The position numbers and the translations under genes are program-made. DNA of 64,000 bases from assembly GCF_002865585.1 (NCBI RefSeq), contig NZ_CP025581.1, positions 3,658,001 to 3,722,000 of the forward strand. The letters are read 5' to 3'. Positions 43,088-52,108 of this stretch are shown here, piece by piece. Each line of letters opens with the position of its first letter. Position 1 is the first letter of the stretch. The notes beneath the pieces were generated by a model. That model was not told where the DNA came from and did not search any database. It saw only the letters and a program-made list of their open reading frames with translations. The DNA comes from Nocardioides houyundeii (GTDB lineage: Bacteria > Actinomycetota > Actinomycetes > Propionibacteriales > Nocardioidaceae).

Positions 43088-44416
43088 ATGCGCCGAGCTG
43101 TTGCTGTCGCCGTCCTGTCGATGACTCTCGCGCTGGTCACGGCGCTGCTGGTCCCAGCCGCCGTCGGTCCGGGCGGCTCCCGGGCCGACGCCGCCGCCGC
43201 ACCCCTCCCCCCGGCCAAGCGAGTGGACCGGGCGTACGGCGAGGGCCCGGTGAGGCTCGCCCCGCGCCAGTTCGGCGCGGTGACCTTTCCGGCCCGTCGC
43301 GGCGACGAGCTCACCCTGCGCGTGAAGCCCGCCGACGGCGGCGGGTGTGACGGCAGCCTGGTGCTTGAGGACCGGCGCGGGACCCGGACGAAGGGATTGG
43401 ACCGGGTCTTCCGGGTGCGGGCGACCGGCAAGGCGACGATCTGGTTCAAGGGACGCTGTCGTGCCTGGGGGAAGCCGAGCGCCGCGGTCGCGCAACTGGT
43501 GAAGGTGCGCAGCCGGGAGGTCGAGATGGACGGCCGCCCGGTGCGGGTCGGCCCCTCCAACAAACGGTTCGTGAACGTCGCGTGGGTCAGGGTTCCGCGT
43601 ACCGGCCGCGTGAAGCTCACCGGCCGCAACGCCCAGGGAGGGCGCGTCAGCAGCCACACCGTGCTCGAGGGGGACTGGCTCCACAGGGTCTACAAAGCCG
43701 AGGGCGCATCTGCCGAGCACGGACAGCCCCCGATGTACGAGCTGGAGCCGGACGAAGGCGACCGCGTGCTGCGCCGGGGCCAGCGCATCGGGCTGACCTT
43801 CGCCAGGGGCGCGCGGGTGGAGGCCCGGAGCGCGCTGCAGCACACCGTCGAGCTCGGGGGACCGCCCCTGACCCTGGCGTCCACCGGGGGCCGCGAGCAC
43901 GTCATCTCCGTCCAGGTCCCTGCGGGAACCCGCACCTACCTCGACTGGGGAACGGGGACAGAGCACGGCTGGGCCCGGCAGTACTGGCTGGAGCCCAAGG
44001 GCGACCTCACGACCAAGGACGGTGTCTACCGTCTGGTCGTCGCCTCGGACGACAACTCCCGAGTCCCCCGCGAGCGGACCCTGCGCATCCGGTCGATCCT
44101 GCAGTCCCCCGACCTGGTGGTCGGCGGAGCACCCGTCCGCTTCGAGTCCGCCGAAGCGGGCCAGTGGCTCCTCGCCGATGTGCCCGCCGCGCGCACGGGG
44201 ACCGTCCAGTTCGAGGCCAGCGACGTCGCCGTCACCGGTGGCGGATGGGCCGCGGACCTGTTCGTGCCGTGCTACCGCGACTGCTTCGGTGGGGCGAGCA
44301 TCCGCTCCGGGGAGACGGTCAGGCCCGGGTCGCTGCCCTACGCCGAGCCCAACAGGGTCCTGTTCAAGTTCGACCCCGGCGCGAGCGGCGGCGTCACCCT
44401 GCGCCTGGTGCGTTGA
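43088..44416 (+). CDS. Large secreted hypothetical protein
   Basis: 442 residues. Signal peptide (about 1-36), then a long beta-rich protein with repeated modules that resemble each other loosely (VRLAPRQFGAVTFPARRGDELTLRV near the start; VRFESAEAGQWLLADVPAARTGTVQFEAS near the end). A late Cys pair (PCYRDCFGG) may form a disulfide. No catalytic motif seen. ATG 43088 with GTGGGGGAACC upstream. Ends four bases before the convergent PGPGW gene. Confidence 0.65.
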   Translation: MRRAVAVAVLSMTLALVTALLVPAAVGPGGSRADAAAAPLPPAKRVDRAYGEGPVRLAPRQFGAVTFPARRGDELTLRVKPADGGGCDGSLVLEDRRGTRTKGLDRVFRVRATGKATIWFKGRCRAWGKPSAAVAQLVKVRSREVEMDGRPVRVGPSNKRFVNVAWVRVPRTGRVKLTGRNAQGGRVSSHTVLEGDWLHRVYKAEGASAEHGQPPMYELEPDEGDRVLRRGQRIGLTFARGARVEARSALQHTVELGGPPLTLASTGGREHVISVQVPAGTRTYLDWGTGTEHGWARQYWLEPKGDLTTKDGVYRLVVASDDNSRVPRERTLRIRSILQSPDLVVGGAPVRFESAEAGQWLLADVPAARTGTVQFEASDVAVTGGGWAADLFVPCYRDCFGGASIRSGETVRPGSLPYAEPNRVLFKFDPGASGGVTLRLVR

Positions 44417-44420
44417 GTCC

Positions 44421-44873
44421 TCACCGACTGCCGGGGTCCTGCAGCGACGGCTCGCGGAAGTTCCGGTAGCTGTAGACGATCAAGGCGAAGGCGATGATGC
44501 CGGAGGCGATCAGGGTCCCGCCGGTCCCCCAGCCGCCCCGCAACCACCACTTGTCGGCCACGGGCCACCACGAGGGTGCCTCGACGCCGATCCCCCAGAA
44601 GAGGCCGATGCCGATCAGCACCAGGACACCGAGGAGCGACAGCAGGATCCGGGGCCAGCTCTTGACGCTGTCGGCCGCCGTGCGCAGGGCAGCCTTCTTG
44701 ACCGGCTCGAGGCGCCGTTCCGCCCATTCGTACTGGGTGGCCAGGATGGCCATCCCCCCGAACAGGGCGAGCAGGCCCGGCCCCGGCAGCACCAGGGCTG
44801 CGAGACCGAGGATGACCAGGATCCAGCCGGCGCCTTGGAGCAGGACGTGCTTTCCGGTGCTCTTGACGCTCAC
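44421..44873 (-). CDS. PGPGW (TIGR02611-like) membrane protein
   Basis: 150 residues. The conserved VLPGPGLLALFGGMAILATQYEWAERRL segment (about 28-55) defines the PGPGW family of small membrane proteins. Further helices lie near 75-95 and 118-137. Function unknown. ATG 44873. Confidence 0.85.
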   Translation of the reverse strand: MSVKSTGKHVLLQGAGWILVILGLAALVLPGPGLLALFGGMAILATQYEWAERRLEPVKKAALRTAADSVKSWPRILLSLLGVLVLIGIGLFWGIGVEAPSWWPVADKWWLRGGWGTGGTLIASGIIAFALIVYSYRNFREPSLQDPGSR

Positions 44874-44982
44874 AGCAGGTCCTTTGTCGAGTGCGTCAGG
44901 CGCCGCAGGAAGCTCTCGTCGCGGGTGCCCGTACGCCCGAGCCTAGGGCCGGTCGTCAACACCCGTCCCGCGACGCGGCAGC

Positions 44983-46566
44983 TCACAGCCCCAGCACGCC
45001 CGGGTTCAGCACCCCCGCCGGGTCCAGCGCCCGCTTGGCCGCCGCGAGCCCGAGTGCGAACGGCTCCGGTCGCTGGACGGCGTACCAGGGAGCGTGGTCC
45101 CGACCCACCGCGTGGTGGTGGGTGATCGTCCCGCCGTGCGTCGAGATCGCCTCGGAGACACCAGCCTTGATCTCGTCCCACATCGCCACCAGAGAGCCCC
45201 AGCGACCGGGGGCGTAGATCCCGTAGTACGGCGCCGGCCCGTCGGGATAGACGTGGGTGAAGCGGCAGGTCACCACGCCCTCGCCGCCGATCCGGGCCAT
45301 CACCTCGTACGCCGCGGAGGTGATCGCCGCGTGCAGCTCGGCGAACCGGTCCCAGGTGCACGCGGTCTCGAAGGTCTCCGCGATCAGGCTGCGCCGGGTC
45401 ACCGCGTCGCGCTGGTACGGCATCCGCAGGAACGACGAGCGCCAGGCGCTGCCCGCGTCCGCAGGCGCGGCAGCCTCGCCCGCCGACCGGTCGCTGCGCG
45501 GACCCGGCCGACCGCCGTGGTCCCGGACGATCTCGACCGCCCGGTCCAGCCAGGCGTCGACGGGGTGGTCGGCCGACTCGAAGGCCAGCACCAGCAGCCC
45601 GCCGGTGGTCGAGGTGCCGGCATTGACCAGCGCCTCCATCGGGTCCAGCAGCCGGCAGTTCGACGGGTGCAGCCCGCTCTGGGCCACCGCCCGGGTCGCT
45701 GCCACCGCGGCGTCGAAGGTGTCGAAGTCAACCGTGGTGCTCTGCTGCCACCGCGGCCGGTCCTGGAGCCGCATCCACGCCTCGGTGATCACCCCGAGGG
45801 TGCCCTCGGAGCCCAGGAACATCCGGTCCGGCGAGGGCCCGGCGCCCGAGCCCGGCAGCCGCCGCGACTCGCTCACCCCCACCGGGGTGACCACGCGCAG
45901 GCTCTCGGTGAGGTCGTCGACGTGGGTGAGCAGCGTCGCGTAGTGCCCGCCCGCCCGGGTCGCCAGCCAGCCGCCGAGGGTGGAGAACTCGAAGGACTGC
46001 GGGAAGTGCCGCAGCGTCAGCCCGTGCGGGCGCAGCTGGTCCTCCAAGTGCGGTCCGAGCACCCCGGCCTGGATCCGCGCCGCACGGCTGGTGCGGTCGA
46101 TCTCCAGCACCCGGTCCAGGGCGCGCAGGTCCAGGCTGACCGCCGGCCCGTCGAACCGGGGCTCCACCCCGCCCACCACCGACGTACCGCCGCCGAAGGG
46201 CACCACCGCGACCTGCGCGGACGACGCCCAGTCCAGCACCGCGACCACGTCGGCCTCGGCCTCCGGGCGCAGCACCAGGTCCGGGGCGTGGGCGACCTCG
46301 CCGGCCAGGTTGCGTACGACGTCACGGTAGGCCCGGCCGTGGGCGTGGCTGGCGCGGTCCTCGGGGGTGCTGCTGGCCAGGTGCGCCAGGCTGCCCGGCA
46401 CCGAGACCCGCGGCTGCGGCAGGCCCAGGTCCTCAGGCGAGGGCGGGTCGTGCGGGGTGAAGTCGTGGTCCGGCATGAACGCCGCCACCCGGGCCACCAG
46501 TTCCTCGGCCTCCGCGCCGGTCACGGCGTCCTCGACGTTTCCCCAACCCCACCACGACCTGGTCAC
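44983..46566 (-). CDS. FAD-binding oxidase, alkyldihydroxyacetonephosphate synthase-like
   Basis: 527 residues. The FAD-binding PCMH fold is marked by VVPFGGGTSVVGG (about 150-162) and VFE-like FSTLGGWLATRAGGHYATL. A conserved WWGWG opening near residue 5 is the family N-terminus, which supports the GTG start at 46566. The C-terminal part ends in THHHAVGRDHAPW and ALDPAGVLNPG, typical of AGPS-like and D-lactate dehydrogenase-like oxidases. Bacterial members oxidise hydroxy acids or form ether lipids; the substrate is unclear. Divergent from sppA-like gene, 66 bp apart. Confidence 0.85.
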   Translation of the reverse strand: MTRSWWGWGNVEDAVTGAEAEELVARVAAFMPDHDFTPHDPPSPEDLGLPQPRVSVPGSLAHLASSTPEDRASHAHGRAYRDVVRNLAGEVAHAPDLVLRPEAEADVVAVLDWASSAQVAVVPFGGGTSVVGGVEPRFDGPAVSLDLRALDRVLEIDRTSRAARIQAGVLGPHLEDQLRPHGLTLRHFPQSFEFSTLGGWLATRAGGHYATLLTHVDDLTESLRVVTPVGVSESRRLPGSGAGPSPDRMFLGSEGTLGVITEAWMRLQDRPRWQQSTTVDFDTFDAAVAATRAVAQSGLHPSNCRLLDPMEALVNAGTSTTGGLLVLAFESADHPVDAWLDRAVEIVRDHGGRPGPRSDRSAGEAAAPADAGSAWRSSFLRMPYQRDAVTRRSLIAETFETACTWDRFAELHAAITSAAYEVMARIGGEGVVTCRFTHVYPDGPAPYYGIYAPGRWGSLVAMWDEIKAGVSEAISTHGGTITHHHAVGRDHAPWYAVQRPEPFALGLAAAKRALDPAGVLNPGVLGL

Positions 46567-46632
46567 CGGGCCGACCCTAGGCGCAATCGGCAGCCGTGTC
46601 CGGGGGTTGGCCGGTCCCCCTAGGCTCACGGG

Positions 46633-48405
46633 ATGAAGCTGCCGTCACTGCTCTCGCCCGTGCTCACCCCCGTCCTGCGGCGGGTGCCGCTGACCTCGAA
46701 GGCCGCCGATCAGGTGCTGCTCGAGCTCGATCTGGGCCGGGGGGTGGCCGAGAACCCGCCGGGCAGCCCGATCGAGGCGCTGCGGTCCCTGCACACCCCG
46801 CTGCTGCGCAGCATCGTGGACCACCTGCGCAAGGCCGAGCGCGACAAGGACGTGGTGGGCCTGATCGCCGCCATCGGCGACGCCCCGCTGACCCTGGCCC
46901 AGTCCGCGGAGCTGCGCGCCGCCGTGGCCTCCTTCCGGGCCGCCGGCAAGGCGACCCTGGCGTGGAGCCCGTCGTTCGGCGAGCTCGGTCCCGGGAACAC
47001 CGGCTACCACCTGGCGACCGCGTTCGAGGAGGTGTGGCTGCAGCCGAGCGGGGCCGTGGGGCTTGTCGGTTTCGCCGGGGAAGCGGTGTTCCTGCGCGCC
47101 GCCCTGGACAAGATCGGCGTCCAGCCGCAGCTCGGGCAGCGGCATGAGTACAAGACCGCCGCCGACCTCTTCATGCGCAGCGAGATGAGCGAGCCGCACC
47201 GGGAGATGATCACCCGGCTGCTGGAGTCCAGCACCGAGACCCTGGTGAGCGACGTCGCCGCCGACCGCGGCCTGGAGGTCGCCGCCGTACGCGCGGTGCT
47301 GGCCGACGCCCCGGTGCACGCCGCCGACGCGGTGACCCGCGGGCTGGTCGACACCCTGGGCTACCGCGACCAGGCGTACGCCGCGATGCGCACCCGCGTC
47401 GGTGCCGACCCCACCCTGCGGTACGTCGAGCGGCACGGCGCCAGCAAGCTCGAGGCGGTGCTCGGCCCGATGACCCGGATGCCGGGCCACAAGTCGGTGA
47501 TCGGGCTGATCCAGGCCTCGGGAGCGATCCACCTGGGCCGCGGCGACGGCGGCTCGCCGCTCTCAGGCAGCGGGGTCGGCTCCGACGCGCTCTGCGCCGC
47601 GCTGCGCGCCGCCGGGCGCGACGAGCACGTCAAGGCCGTGGTGCTGCGCATCGACTCCCCCGGCGGCTCCTACGTCGCCTCGGACGCGATCCGCCGCGAG
47701 ATCCAGGTGCTGCGCGAGGGCGGCACCCCGGTGGTCGCCTCGATGGCCTCGGTCGCCGCCTCGGGGGGCTACTTCATCGCGATGCCGTGCGACACCATCC
47801 TGGCCAGCCCCGGCACCGTCACCGGGTCCATCGGGGTGCTGGCCGGCAAGAACGTGCTCCGCGAGGGGCTGCAGCGCATCGGGGTCAACCGCGAGACCGT
47901 CGCCGTGGCGCCCCGGGCGGCGATGTTCTCCAGCAACCAGCCGTTCTCCGACGACGAGCTCGCGGTGCTGGAGGGGTGGCTCGACGAGGTGTACGCCGAC
48001 TTCACCGCCAAGGCGGCCGCCGACCGCAAGATGGGGGTGGAGGAGCTGCGTGCGGTGGCCAAGGGTCGGGTCTGGACCGGCGCGGACGCCGCCGAGCGCG
48101 GTCTCGTCGACACCCTCGGCGGCCTCGATGAGGCCATCGCCGAGGCCTGCCGCCTGGGCCGGGTGGACCGCGACAAGGCCGAGGTGCGGACCATCCCGCG
48201 GCACCGTCCCCTCCAGGGCCTGATGCCCCGGGAGAGCTCCGAGGCGGTGGAGGCGCGGATCGCGTCCTCGACGCTGCTCGGCGTGGCCGAGGGTCCGGCA
48301 CTGTGGCGCCGGGTGCTGCCCGAGCTCACCGGCCTGTTCGGCACGCCGTACGCCGGGGTGCTGAGCCTGCCGCCGCTACGGCTCCCGGGTCTCCTCCCGC
48401 TCTGA
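46633..48405 (+). CDS. sppA: Signal peptide peptidase SppA, long form
   Basis: 590 residues, the tandem S49 type. The N-terminal half supplies the general base Lys in RHEYKTAADLF (K174), and the C-terminal half the nucleophile Ser in SMASVAASGGYF (S377). The VLRIDSPGG motif precedes it. No clear N-terminal membrane anchor is seen, a departure from the Escherichia coli enzyme, although other actinobacterial forms share it. It digests released signal peptides and other membrane peptides. ATG 46633. The 3' end overlaps the convergent gene by 30 bp. Confidence 0.85.
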   Translation: MKLPSLLSPVLTPVLRRVPLTSKAADQVLLELDLGRGVAENPPGSPIEALRSLHTPLLRSIVDHLRKAERDKDVVGLIAAIGDAPLTLAQSAELRAAVASFRAAGKATLAWSPSFGELGPGNTGYHLATAFEEVWLQPSGAVGLVGFAGEAVFLRAALDKIGVQPQLGQRHEYKTAADLFMRSEMSEPHREMITRLLESSTETLVSDVAADRGLEVAAVRAVLADAPVHAADAVTRGLVDTLGYRDQAYAAMRTRVGADPTLRYVERHGASKLEAVLGPMTRMPGHKSVIGLIQASGAIHLGRGDGGSPLSGSGVGSDALCAALRAAGRDEHVKAVVLRIDSPGGSYVASDAIRREIQVLREGGTPVVASMASVAASGGYFIAMPCDTILASPGTVTGSIGVLAGKNVLREGLQRIGVNRETVAVAPRAAMFSSNQPFSDDELAVLEGWLDEVYADFTAKAAADRKMGVEELRAVAKGRVWTGADAAERGLVDTLGGLDEAIAEACRLGRVDRDKAEVRTIPRHRPLQGLMPRESSEAVEARIASSTLLGVAEGPALWRRVLPELTGLFGTPYAGVLSLPPLRLPGLLPL

Positions 48406-49089
48406 CGCGGCACGCTTGCGGGCGTCCTGGTCGCGGCGGCGCTTGATCTCCGCACGGGCCAGGACGACCGCCAGCAGCACCGGCCAGACGTACTTGAGGC
48501 TGTCCAAGACCGTGCGCACCCAGCCGGGCAGGCTCCAGTCCGGCCACGGGATGGACGGCAGGTCGGGCAGCGGGATCGAGGGCCACGGGATCGACGGCAG
48601 GTCCGGCAGGTCCCAGTCGGGCAGGTTCACGTCCGGCCAGGGGATCGCCGGCAACGCGAAGCGGCCCAGCAGCCAGATCAGCAGCAGCGGCACCACGACC
48701 CCGGCGACCGCGGCGGCGGTGCGGCGTACGGCGTACTGCTGGGGGTGCTCGCGGATCCAGGCCTCGCGGGCGGCCGCCTTGGAGCCGGCCTCGGGGTCGA
48801 GGTCGAGCCCGCCGAGGCCGGTCTGCGCGGCAGCCACCGCTCCCAGCTTGGACTCGGGACCCCACCAGGTGACCCGGCGGGCGGGCCCGGTGAAGGTGGG
48901 CAGCCGCAGCCCGATCGCGCCGTGGTCGCCGCCGTCGAGCGTCACCTTCTCGTCCGAGCTCTTCCTGGCCGCGATCTCCTCACCGTCGAGGGTCCAGGTG
49001 ATCCGCCAGCCGAGCCCGGCGTCGAGGATCGCCACGACGTGCCGCCGCCCCTCGTAGGTCAGCTGCCAGCGTTCCGGGTCCTTGGCCAT
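48376..49089 (-). CDS. Membrane protein with Pro/Trp-rich extracytoplasmic loop
   Basis: 237 residues. N-terminal beta-rich cytosolic domain (about 1-120), one membrane helix (AAAVAGVVVPLLLIWLLG), a loop of repeated IPWPD / LPDLPSIPWP units (about 145-185) and a second helix (YVWPVLLAVVLA), ending in a charged tail. Family unknown. ATG 49089, divergent from tetR with 52 bp between starts. Confidence 0.55.
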   Translation of the reverse strand: MAKDPERWQLTYEGRRHVVAILDAGLGWRITWTLDGEEIAARKSSDEKVTLDGGDHGAIGLRLPTFTGPARRVTWWGPESKLGAVAAAQTGLGGLDLDPEAGSKAAAREAWIREHPQQYAVRRTAAAVAGVVVPLLLIWLLGRFALPAIPWPDVNLPDWDLPDLPSIPWPSIPLPDLPSIPWPDWSLPGWVRTVLDSLKYVWPVLLAVVLARAEIKRRRDQDARKRAASEREETREP

Positions 49090-49101
49090 GCACCTATCCT
49101 A

Positions 49102-49113
49102 GAGTGACCACTC
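49102..49113. promoter_or_regulatory. Palindromic operator candidate for TetR
   Basis: GAGTG-AC-CACTC in the 52-bp region between divergent starts (49089 and 49142). The symmetry extends imperfectly to 18 bp, the usual span of a TetR dimer site. Confidence 0.55.
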
Positions 49114-49141
49114 CAGTAATGCCACCCGTTAGGTTCAGCCC

Positions 49142-49735
49142 ATGGCACGCACCGTCGACCCCGCCCGGCACGAGGCCCGACGACTGGCCATCATCGACGC
49201 GGCGCTCACCTGCTTCGCCCGCGACGGGTACAACCGCGCCACCACCGCCGCGATCTGCCGGGAGGCCGGCATCGGCTCGGGCACCTTCTTCCACTACTTC
49301 CCGACCAAGCTCGAGGTCCTGCTCGCGATGCTGGAGCTCGGCACCCGGGAGGAGTCACAGTGGTTCGCCGCGCAGGCCGGCCGCGACGACGCGCGGGCCG
49401 TGCTGGAGGACTACGTCGTCCACACCGCCGAGGAGATGGCCGACGTGCGCGTGGCCGGGCTGGTCCGCGCCGTCGGCGCGGTGATGACCGAGACCGAGGT
49501 AGCCGCCGCCCTCGAGCGCGACACCACGGCGATCCGCGCCGGGCTGCTGCCCTGGGTGCGGGCCGCCATGGCCGCCGGCGACGTGCGCACCGATCTGCCA
49601 CCCGAGCGGCTGGTCGTCTGGCTGCAGGCGCTGCTCGACGGCTACCTCGGCGTGGTGGTCACCGAGCCCGGGTTCGACGCGACCGCCGAGAGCGCCACGC
49701 TGCTGGACGCCGTACGCCGGCTGCTCAGGGCTTGA
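49142..49735 (+). CDS. TetR family transcriptional regulator
   Basis: 197 residues. The helix-turn-helix is ALTCFARDGYNRATTAAICREAGIGSGTFFHYFPTKLEVL (about 21-60), with the GTFFHYFP signature of TetR. The C-terminal ligand domain is TetR_C-like (AMAAGDVRTDLPPERLVVWL). It probably represses itself and the divergent gene at 49089 through the palindrome at 49102. Overlaps the 3' end of the dehydrogenase gene by 11 bp, convergent. Confidence 0.9.
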   Translation: MARTVDPARHEARRLAIIDAALTCFARDGYNRATTAAICREAGIGSGTFFHYFPTKLEVLLAMLELGTREESQWFAAQAGRDDARAVLEDYVVHTAEEMADVRVAGLVRAVGAVMTETEVAAALERDTTAIRAGLLPWVRAAMAAGDVRTDLPPERLVVWLQALLDGYLGVVVTEPGFDATAESATLLDAVRRLLRA

Positions 49736-50921
49736 GCACCACTTTGGTGCAGCTGTGCTCCTTGTGCTTGAACATGTCGTAGCCCTTGGCCGCCTCAGCC
49801 AGCGGCAGGTGGTGGCTGATGATGAACGTCGGGTCGATCTCGCGCTTGCGGATCTTGTCCAGCAGCGGCCGCATGTAGCGGTGCACGTGGGCCTGGCCGG
49901 TGCGCACGGTGATCGAGCGGTTCATCAGCGAGCCGATCGGGAACTTGTCAACCAGCCCGCCGTAGACGCCCACGATGGAGACGGTGCCGCCGTTGGCCAC
50001 CGAGAGGATCGCCTCACGCAGGGCTTGCGGGCGCTCGGTGGAGAGCTTGGCGACCTGCTTGGCCTTGTCGTAGGCGTGGATCGCGGTGACGTCGGTGTGC
50101 GCCTCCATGCCGACCGCGTCGATCACCCGGTCCGGGCCGCGCCCGGCGGTGAGCTCGCGCAACTCCTTGAGCACCGAGGTGCCCTCGTAGTTGAGCGGGT
50201 GGGCGCCGGTGTGCTTGGCGGCCAGCTCCAGCCGCTCCGGCACCCGGTCGATCACGATCACCTTGGCCGCGCCCATCTGGGTCGCGGCGAGGCAGGCGAA
50301 CTGGCCCACCGGGCCGGCACCCCACACCGCGACCACGTCGCCGCGCTGGATGTCGCACATGTCCGCGGCCATCCACCCCGTCGGCAGCACGTCGGTGAGG
50401 AAGAGGACCTGGTCGTCGCTGAGCTCCTCGGGCACCTTGAGCGGGCCGACGTCGGCGAACGGGACCCGCACGTACTCGGCCTGTCCGCCCGGGTAGCCGC
50501 CGAGCATGTGGGAGTAGCCGAAGATGCCGGACGGCGAGTGGCCCATCACCTTCTCGGCCTCCCCCGCGTTGGGGTTGGAGTTCTCGCACAGCGAGGTCAG
50601 GCCGCGCTGGCAGGGCGAGCAGGCCCCGCAGGCGATCGGGAAGGGGACGACCACCCGGTCGCCGACCCGCAGGCCGTCCGGGTTGGCGCTGCTGCCGGAG
50701 CCCGCGTCCCGGCCGAGCTCGACGACCTCGCCCATGAACTCGTGGCCGAAGATGTCACCGGGCATGAAGGTCGGGATGTAGCCGTCGTACAGGTGCAGGT
50801 CGGAGCCGCAGATCGCGGTCGAGGTCACCTTGATGATGGCGTCGCGGTGGTTGAGCAGCGCCGGGTCCGGCACGTCCTTGACCGCGACCTTGGTCGGGCC
50901 CTCCCACACCACGGCCTTCAT
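49725..50921 (-). CDS. Zinc-dependent alcohol dehydrogenase, formaldehyde dehydrogenase-like
   Basis: 398 residues. MDR-type dehydrogenase with catalytic zinc ligands in TAICGSDLHLYDG and GHEFMGEVVELG, the structural zinc site with four Cys in CGACSPCQRGLTSLC (about 98-112), and a Rossmann motif VVAVWGAGPVGQFACLAA (about 190-207). The layout is that of glutathione-independent formaldehyde dehydrogenase-like enzymes. ATG 50921 overlaps the SRPBCC stop (ATGA), so the two are translationally coupled. Confidence 0.9.
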   Translation of the reverse strand: MKAVVWEGPTKVAVKDVPDPALLNHRDAIIKVTSTAICGSDLHLYDGYIPTFMPGDIFGHEFMGEVVELGRDAGSGSSANPDGLRVGDRVVVPFPIACGACSPCQRGLTSLCENSNPNAGEAEKVMGHSPSGIFGYSHMLGGYPGGQAEYVRVPFADVGPLKVPEELSDDQVLFLTDVLPTGWMAADMCDIQRGDVVAVWGAGPVGQFACLAATQMGAAKVIVIDRVPERLELAAKHTGAHPLNYEGTSVLKELRELTAGRGPDRVIDAVGMEAHTDVTAIHAYDKAKQVAKLSTERPQALREAILSVANGGTVSIVGVYGGLVDKFPIGSLMNRSITVRTGQAHVHRYMRPLLDKIRKREIDPTFIISHHLPLAEAAKGYDMFKHKEHSCTKVVLKP

Positions 50922-51865
50922 CGGCTACTCCCGTCGTTGCTGGTCTGTGCGGACGCTTGGGCCGGTCCCTGCAGGAACTGGCGCTTGGCCTCGGTGCCGC
51001 GCGGCAGGATCTCGCTGCGCACGATGTCGCCGGTCTCCATCACCTGCTTGAAGCGCCGCAGGTCGTCGCGGACCTGCTGCTCCGGCTCCTCGCCGAAGAG
51101 CCGGGCCACCGCACGCCCGGCCAGGCCGCCGGGCACGTCGTAGTGCAGGACCACCCGCACCTCGGTGCCGCGGTCCCCCGGGGCCGGGGCGAAGTGCACG
51201 GTGCCGGCGTTGTCCACGTCGGCGCCCTTGAGCGAGCGCCAGGCCAGCCGGCGGCCCGGGTCCTCGCCGGTGATCTCGGCATCCCAGGAGACCTTCTTGC
51301 CCAGCGGTCCGCGGGCCACCCAGTGGCTGGTGTCGTCGCCCTTGGGCGTGACCTCCTCCAGGTGCTGCATGAACGAGGGCAGGTTGCCCAGGTCGCGCCA
51401 GAAGGCGTAGACGTCCTCGGGCGACCGGTTGACCGTGGTCGAGGCCTCCAGCGTCAGCGGGCCGGGCTTGCCGCGGCCGTGCTGAGAGCGGGCGGTTCGC
51501 ACCGAGGCGTACACGTCGGCCAGCGCGATCCCGGCGACCGCCGCCGTGGCCACGTTGACCCGGGTACGGCGTTCGCCCGAGCGCCCGTCCATCGCGGCGG
51601 CCAGCACCGCCAGGTCCATCGCGTCGCCGAGCACCCGGGTCCACACCGAGCGCTGGGGCCCGACGAGGCAGAGCGCGGCGTGGATCAGCTCACGCGCCCC
51701 GACCACCCGGATCAGGGCCGGTGCCGAGGCGCTGTCGTCGACGCCGGCGAAGCGGGCGACGCTGTCGGGCCGGAGCAGCATGGGGACGCCGAGGCCGAGG
51801 CTGGCCACGCCGAGGCCGCGCACCAGGCGGCCGGTGCCACGTTCAGGGTTCTGGGTCGACTTCAT
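50918..51865 (-). CDS. SRPBCC/START-like family protein with N-terminal membrane part
   Basis: 315 residues. N-terminal two to three hydrophobic segments (about 15-120), then an SRPBCC lipid-binding domain (ASTTVNRSPEDVYAFWRDLGN to the C-terminal helix QQVRDDLRRFKQVMETGD). ATG 51865; the frame to 51898 is less likely. Operon with the zinc dehydrogenase downstream, an arrangement that recurs in actinobacteria and suggests joint aldehyde or lipid handling. Its ligand is unknown. Confidence 0.75.
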   Translation of the reverse strand: MKSTQNPERGTGRLVRGLGVASLGLGVPMLLRPDSVARFAGVDDSASAPALIRVVGARELIHAALCLVGPQRSVWTRVLGDAMDLAVLAAAMDGRSGERRTRVNVATAAVAGIALADVYASVRTARSQHGRGKPGPLTLEASTTVNRSPEDVYAFWRDLGNLPSFMQHLEEVTPKGDDTSHWVARGPLGKKVSWDAEITGEDPGRRLAWRSLKGADVDNAGTVHFAPAPGDRGTEVRVVLHYDVPGGLAGRAVARLFGEEPEQQVRDDLRRFKQVMETGDIVRSEILPRGTEAKRQFLQGPAQASAQTSNDGSSR

Positions 51866-51922
51866 GCCACGCGTCGTACCCCGGTCGCGGTGGACCATGC
51901 CACCGAGGCACGACGTGCGCGG

Positions 51923-52060
51923 TCAGTGCTTGCGTGCCCGCTTGGCCTTCACCTGCTCGACGGCGTTCTTGATCTTGGCCTGGTTGTGGGGCTTGCGCGC
52001 CTCGTCGTAGACCTTCTTGGCCACGCCCGCGAACGCGGCTGTCTTCAGGATCTTCTTCAT
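51923..52060 (-). CDS. Small basic protein, 45 residues
   Basis: Too short for most gene callers. ATG 52060 follows AGAGGGG on the minus strand and the frame ends in TGA at 51923. The product is strongly basic (opens MKKILKTAAFAGVAKK and ends with KAKRARKH), with a first amphipathic helix and a Lys/Arg-rich tail. It lies between the SRPBCC gene and the winged-helix gene on the same strand. A nucleic-acid-binding or membrane-associated role would be inference. Confidence 0.6.
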   Translation of the reverse strand: MKKILKTAAFAGVAKKVYDEARKPHNQAKIKNAVEQVKAKRARKH

Positions 52061-52108
52061 GCCCCTCTGTGCCCCGCGCATGGTCGCGGTATGCGCGGCG
52101 AGGGGGAC

